Positions 12,992 through 16,742 of a stretch of DNA of 16,742 nt are shown piece after piece. Both the position numbers and the translations under genes were made by a program. Below the pieces are notes generated by a model. That model was given only the letters and a program-made list of their open reading frames with translations. It was not told the origin of the DNA and made no database searches. How positions within the stretch are numbered: position 1 is the stretch's first letter; every line of letters starts with the position of its first letter. The DNA comes from Victivallales bacterium. Lineage in GTDB: Bacteria; Verrucomicrobiota; Lentisphaeria; Oligosphaerales; Oligosphaeraceae. Location: the NCBI GenBank assembly GCA_017431185.1, contig JAFRLP010000062.1:1-16742 (forward strand), written 5' to 3'.

Positions 12992-13139
12992 GTGAAGAAA
13001 CATCCAATAACTCTCAATGGCGTGGCATTCTATGCAGCAAGGAAAAAACTCCACTCTTCTGACATTCGATTTCGATGGAGACAAAGTGTCCGGCATGTAT
13101 ATGACCGATCCAGACATATACACCTTTGAAATGCTGTAG
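12992..13139 (+). CDS. Possible small gene (48 aa) split by a frameshift at an A6 run
   Basis: From the GTG at 12992, the frame reads VKKHPITLNGVAFYAARKK and then turns into an Arg/His-rich tail ending at 13129. The overlapping frame that starts at 13017 reads NSTLLTFDFDGDKVSGMY, then MTDPDIYTFEML, and ends with TAG at 13137-13139. Removing one A from the A6 run at 13043-13048 joins the two protein-like halves into one 48-residue product. It ends 36 bases before the exonuclease start. The upstream TAG at 12983 fixes the earliest start, and the SD (GTAGAG) is weak. It may be a real frameshift, a slippage-controlled gene or a sequencing error. No family is recognised. Confidence 0.35.
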
Positions 13140-13175
13140 CAGATGGAATTGGACATTGTAAAGAGGAGACATGAG

Positions 13176-14081
13176 ATGGAAAACATCATAGCATCGATCG
13201 ACATCGAGACTACGGGGCTTGATCCCCATCGCCACGATATAATCGAAATCGCCATCCTGCCGCTGGACGGGATGCTCGAACCATCGGAGACCATTCAGCC
13301 TTTTACAGCGCGAATAAAGGCGCGCAGGCCGCAGAACATAGAGCAAAAGGCACTGGAGGTGAATGGTCTTGACCCCAGCGATGGCGAAGAGTACCACGAG
13401 GTTCTCGCCCGCCTTCTGGGCTGGCTGGAGGAGTACGGCATCGGGACGATAGACCTTCTCGGGCAGAACGTGGATTTCGATCGCTCCTTCATCGAAGAGC
13501 AGTTTCCAGAACTCGCCGCGCGTTGCGGCCATAGGAACATACGCGATTCACAGCGCCTTGCCAGGGCCTTCAATGACATCGTGCTGTTGAGGACTGGCGA
13601 GACGGCATTTGGCCAGTTCGGTCTATCCGACCTTCGGAAGGCTCTGGGCATTGACTGTTCGAGGGAACACTGCGCGCTCGATGATGCGCGGGATGCCGCA
13701 TTGGTCTATAGGACATTGCTGGGTAAAATGAATGCCGACTGGCGACCTGCGGACATGCGGCAGAGTCTGCAGGCGGAGTCGCCGGATGGGCATGACAGTT
13801 GCGCTGTCTGCGACGATGAGAGCATCATGGAGAAAATCAGGGAGAATGATTTTGAAAAGTGGGAAATGGAAAAGGAATGCGACATATGCCATTGTAGGAT
13901 AAAGGGCGAATTGTTTGATGCCCATAGAAGGGACCGTCCGCTAGAATGGGCGACAATGTGCGCGAAATGCTTTGGAAGATACGGCATCCGGCTGGGCATC
14001 GGTTACGGGCAGAGATATGTCGAGGGGAAGGACGGCGAGTTCTATCTTGTCGATGGCAAGGATTCAACCACAGAAGGATAA
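13176..14081 (+). CDS. DEDDh 3'-5' exonuclease (DnaQ-like) with C-terminal Cys motif
   Basis: This 301-residue protein is read from the ATG at 13176, which has AGGAG seven bases upstream; an in-frame ATG at 13143 lacks an SD. Residues 1-182 form an RNase T/DnaQ exonuclease fold with Exo I SIDIETTGLD (D9, E11), Exo II GQNVDFDRSF (D102) and Exo III HCALDDARDAA (H165, D170). The family removes nucleotides from 3' ends of DNA or RNA using two metal ions. After a linker, CDICHC (235-240) and CAKC (262-265) form a possible zinc site. They lead into YGIRLGIGYGQRY, a tail seen in otherwise uncharacterised small proteins. The gap to the ankyrin gene is two bases, so the two are coupled. A repair role is possible, but context favours an accessory nuclease. 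Confidence 0.9.
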   Translation: MENIIASIDIETTGLDPHRHDIIEIAILPLDGMLEPSETIQPFTARIKARRPQNIEQKALEVNGLDPSDGEEYHEVLARLLGWLEEYGIGTIDLLGQNVDFDRSFIEEQFPELAARCGHRNIRDSQRLARAFNDIVLLRTGETAFGQFGLSDLRKALGIDCSREHCALDDARDAALVYRTLLGKMNADWRPADMRQSLQAESPDGHDSCAVCDDESIMEKIRENDFEKWEMEKECDICHCRIKGELFDAHRRDRPLEWATMCAKCFGRYGIRLGIGYGQRYVEGKDGEFYLVDGKDSTTEG

Positions 14082-14083
14082 TT

Positions 14084-15667
14084 ATGGAAAACTTACCAGT
14101 GCTTCTGCTGACTGATCTTATTTGTGCAGATGAGAGAGTCACTGCTGAGGATGTGAAGCGTACCCATGAGGTTCACGACTGCCCCGTGTGCATACGACTG
14201 CCAATGGAAAGCAGAGTCGCACTTAGATGCGGTGATAATCATGAGAATTACAGTGAATTTCGCTATACGCCAAGGGCGTATTTTGCCGTCAAAGTCTGGG
14301 AAGCGACGCGTGAGAGACTGCTTTCGCTGCCTGATTTTGCGAATGCACTTGACATCGAATGGTGTCCTGTCGCGGCATCATTCAACTCAATCCGTTTTGT
14401 CAACGGCTACCCTGATGAGTTCATCAGGCACATGTTCGTAGAGATGGAACGTCTGGCAAATTCAGGGACTGTAGAGATTCAATATGGTCGCTTTGATGAG
14501 CCAGCCATTTCCTCACGCCCCGACTACCCAAGAAGATTCTATATCATGCCGCAGGAGATGCTTGCCTCCTGGTACAATTATGGCACGAAGGACGAACTTG
14601 ATTCAAAGCAGGGGCAGGTTGCGGAAAGGATGTCCTGGGAGGACATAAAAGATGCCTTCGTTGTCCTGAAGCCTATTCAGTTGGCCTATATTGCAGGCGA
14701 CCCGATGAACAGGCATACCCCTTTGGATGAGGAGTTTATCAATGCATGTTCACGATTTGACTACGAAAAAGTCAAGGAACTAGTGGAAAAAGGTGCGAAC
14801 ATCCATGCGGTTGGCAAGTACGGCAGTACTGCAATGAGCGATATGGTGGAAGAGTATTATGACTGGTGCGCAGAGAAGCGGGAAGACGATACATATCACT
14901 GTCCTATCATTGATGACAGAAACTATGACAGATTTGTCAAAGTTGCCGATTATCTTCTGGCACGGGGCTATAACCCTAATCTTGGTGGCTATGGTGATGC
15001 AACTCCTTTGTATCTTACAAAATACCATGCCAGACTAAAGGCCGCACAATACCTTTTGGATCACGGAGCAGACCCAAACATTCCTTCTTATATTGGCGAT
15101 GGTGGAAATCCATTCGGAGAAGCCGTGCTTTACGGAGTATGGGAGGAGCAGTATGAATATCCCGAATATCCTGAATTAGATGATCAATACAAGGAGCTTA
15201 TCAAGCTTCTTTTGTTCAGAGGTGCGTTACCGATTCCGTTGGGGAAAAAGTGGGGAAACGAGGAATTGAGTGACTGGATTGAAGAACAAAAGATGAAAGA
15301 AGTGCGGAATGTCAATCATTGTGGTAAAATGACGGAATTAGACCTGGCATTAGTTCATTGTGCTGGCCATTTGTGGCTTTATGATATCGCTCTTGTAGCT
15401 CAAAGCGGCGGAAATATAAACTTATGGGATGACATGGGGCGTAATCTCCTTCAGATTGCACTTGATGAAGCACAACCAGATCCAAAGATAAGTGCTGAAT
15501 ATTTTCAGAATCACCTGATGGAAATGTCTCTTATGCTGCTTTGCGGTCTGAAGCTGCGGTTGTCCGACAAGGAAATGGAACAAGCCAAACAGACTTGCAG
15601 GCGCAAGGGATATGCAAGAGCACTTGAGGCGATTGAATCGGTGGAGAATGCAAATGGTCACTTGTAA
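14084..15667 (+). CDS. Ankyrin-repeat protein with unknown N-terminal domain (527 aa)
   Basis: This 527-residue protein starts at 14084 with AGGA inside the end of the exonuclease gene; the frame is open further upstream but only in antiphase to the exonuclease. Residues 1-205 form an unrecognised domain with scattered Cys and His (VHDCPVC at 30-36, ALRCGDNH at 46-53). Residues 212-490 hold about five degenerate ankyrin units, e.g. ACSRFDYEKVKELVEKGANI, ATPLYL then AAQYLLDHGADPN, and DLALVHCAGHLWLYDIAL. No signal peptide or membrane segment is seen, so it is cytoplasmic. Ankyrin repeats bind other proteins, and in bacteria they are frequent in immunity proteins and toxin inhibitors. Coupling to the exonuclease suggests a partner or inhibitor of that enzyme; this is inferred. 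Confidence 0.85.
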   Translation: MENLPVLLLTDLICADERVTAEDVKRTHEVHDCPVCIRLPMESRVALRCGDNHENYSEFRYTPRAYFAVKVWEATRERLLSLPDFANALDIEWCPVAASFNSIRFVNGYPDEFIRHMFVEMERLANSGTVEIQYGRFDEPAISSRPDYPRRFYIMPQEMLASWYNYGTKDELDSKQGQVAERMSWEDIKDAFVVLKPIQLAYIAGDPMNRHTPLDEEFINACSRFDYEKVKELVEKGANIHAVGKYGSTAMSDMVEEYYDWCAEKREDDTYHCPIIDDRNYDRFVKVADYLLARGYNPNLGGYGDATPLYLTKYHARLKAAQYLLDHGADPNIPSYIGDGGNPFGEAVLYGVWEEQYEYPEYPELDDQYKELIKLLLFRGALPIPLGKKWGNEELSDWIEEQKMKEVRNVNHCGKMTELDLALVHCAGHLWLYDIALVAQSGGNINLWDDMGRNLLQIALDEAQPDPKISAEYFQNHLMEMSLMLLCGLKLRLSDKEMEQAKQTCRRKGYARALEAIESVENANGHL

Positions 15668-15759
15668 TACTTTCAATCAATAAATGTCGAAAGAGGGAAG
15701 AACGCGGCTTGCCGGGGTGCAATTGTCAGTTTGGAAACGACATAACCGCAGAGGTGAAA

Positions 15760-16155
15760 ATGAACATTCTAGGATGGAAATTGGATGAGTACGAGCTTGG
15801 GTATGTATCTGAAAAACAAATGGGCTACCTTTTTACCATCGATGGGGAACCGCTTGAGTTCAGAGATTTTATACCTTTGTCAGGGTATGACATAGAGGAA
15901 GTGGATTATCTCTCCGACACAAAGTCTCTTGAGGATGCTCCATATTTGGCTTGTTGCGTCTGCGGCATTGTCGGGTGTGATGCTGTTCAAGCCATCGTCA
16001 AGTTTGAGGAAGGCACAGTCTGCTGGACCGCGTTCCGGTATCTTTCTGGAAAACCTGTAAAATTGGGTGAATATTGTTTTGACAAGACACAATATTGCCA
16101 GGCCATCCACTCCTTGCTGGAGGACATCAAAAATGAGAACAATGAAGGGCAATAG
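15760..16155 (+). CDS. Small CxCGxxGC protein, immunity-protein-like (131 aa)
   Basis: This 131-residue protein starts at 15760 with the excellent SD AGAGGTG. The open frame reaches 15709, but that start has no SD. The middle reads YLACCVCGIVGCDAVQAIVK and is followed by VCWTAFRYL. The CxCGxxGC turn followed by a V-x-W strand recalls several small immunity-type protein families, where a short Cys-rich turn precedes a strand with W. No catalytic motif, signal peptide or membrane segment is seen. Net charge is acidic. It sits 92 bases after one ankyrin gene and 66 before another, on the same strand. Family assignment is not secure. Confidence 0.65.
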   Translation: MNILGWKLDEYELGYVSEKQMGYLFTIDGEPLEFRDFIPLSGYDIEEVDYLSDTKSLEDAPYLACCVCGIVGCDAVQAIVKFEEGTVCWTAFRYLSGKPVKLGEYCFDKTQYCQAIHSLLEDIKNENNEGQ

Positions 16156-16221
16156 GTGGAACTTTGGCTGCTTGAGGAATAATTTACTCTAATAGACTTG
16201 AGTCAACAATGGAATGGAAGA

Positions 16222-16742
16222 ATGGACAAGGAACTTGCAATTAAATACGTTGAGGATTTTGTTCCAAAGGACAGCCTGGAGCAGAAAGCCAGGGAAGAAC
16301 TGCTTCGGTATCTGAAATGTGAGGACAAGCCATCGCCCCAGCCTGTTGCCGATGCGGTTGTTTTAGGTCTGAAGGAAGTCTGTGAGTTTCTGCTTCTTTC
16401 AGGGTGTGATGTAGACGTGATTGACACCGCCCTGGATGGTTCGTGGTGGTCACCTCTTATGTTTGCATTTGAATCTGCCAGGGAAGACATCTTCTACCTT
16501 TTGCTTGAACATGGTGCAGATGTCAATTACCGCGCCATTGATCAAGAACAGTGTCCGTTGGAGGTGGCGGCGGAAAATGGACGGACCGATATGTTCTTTG
16601 AACTGGTGCGACGTGGGGCAAAACTCGACTGGAAATACTACGATGAGGCAATAGACTATACATTTGGTTATTCAAAAGAAGAATTGTTAAGCGATGCCAT
16701 TTTCAGCCGTAATGAAAGAATCGCGCGTTTCTTGCTGGAACA
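16222..16742 (+). CDS. Second ankyrin-repeat protein, partial at window end
   Basis: The frame is open from the ATG at 16222 to the end of the window, 173 codons, and was checked by direct translation. It begins MDKELAIKYVEDFVPKDSLE. It contains clear ankyrin units: LKEVCEFLLLSGCDVDV, SPLMFAFESAREDIFYLLLEHGADVN and CPLEVAAENGRTDMFFELVRRGAKLD. GGAAG lies immediately before the start. It belongs with the first ankyrin protein and the CxCGxxGC protein in one cassette. The repeat units are closer to consensus than those in the 527-residue protein. The C-terminus and the next genes are outside the window. Confidence 0.85.
   Translation, partial: MDKELAIKYVEDFVPKDSLEQKAREELLRYLKCEDKPSPQPVADAVVLGLKEVCEFLLLSGCDVDVIDTALDGSWWSPLMFAFESAREDIFYLLLEHGADVNYRAIDQEQCPLEVAAENGRTDMFFELVRRGAKLDWKYYDEAIDYTFGYSKEELLSDAIFSRNERIARFLLE

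Noticed and set aside
13946..14083. N-terminal extension of the large ankyrin protein
   Set aside because: It would overlap the exonuclease gene by over 130 bases and lacks an SD. The ATG at 14084 has AGGA at the right distance and a better N-terminus.

Overview
The window looks like chromosomal DNA of an anaerobic bacterium, possibly from the PVC group (Lentisphaerota or Kiritimatiellota type). That placement is an inference. It rests on the intergenic CACAGAA/CACAAAA-rich inverted repeats, a gut-type GH38 mannosidase, a 2[4Fe-4S] ferredoxin and good Shine-Dalgarno (SD) sites. No rRNA or other strong taxonomic marker is present.

Region 1 (1-5620) is all on the minus strand. It holds the 5' end of ispE, a small ferredoxin gene with its own promoter and terminator, and a tightly packed five-gene operon read from 5515 down to 533. 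The operon order is flavoredoxin-like flavin reductase, exported ACMSD-type amidohydrolase fused to a monooxygenase-like (ABM) domain, exported double CMD domain plus cupin, DUF362 lipoprotein, and an ArsP/YraQ-type permease. Its promoter is bracketed by two copies of a 15-bp palindromic operator.

Region 2 (5516-5981) is an intergenic stretch with nested inverted repeats.

Region 3 (5982-10787) holds a minus-strand pair (GH38 alpha-mannosidase and GNAT acetyltransferase), a plus-strand EamA transporter, and tRNA-Pro(TGG) with a promoter and terminator.

Region 4 (10788-11581) has no intact gene. It holds a RecA fragment and an amidoligase fragment that point at each other and end within a few bases of each other, just behind the tRNA. 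This looks like a scar of mobile or phage DNA.

Region 5 (11582-16742) is an accessory cassette. A WYL-domain regulator is divergent from a small, apparently frameshifted gene, a DEDDh exonuclease with a C-terminal Cys motif, a 527-residue ankyrin protein, a 131-residue CxCGxxGC protein and a second ankyrin protein that runs off the window. WYL control, a nuclease and ankyrin/immunity-like partners suggest a defence or conflict locus; this is inference.

One theme recurs: six putative promoters across the window all have a 16-bp spacer and a -10 close to TATATT.
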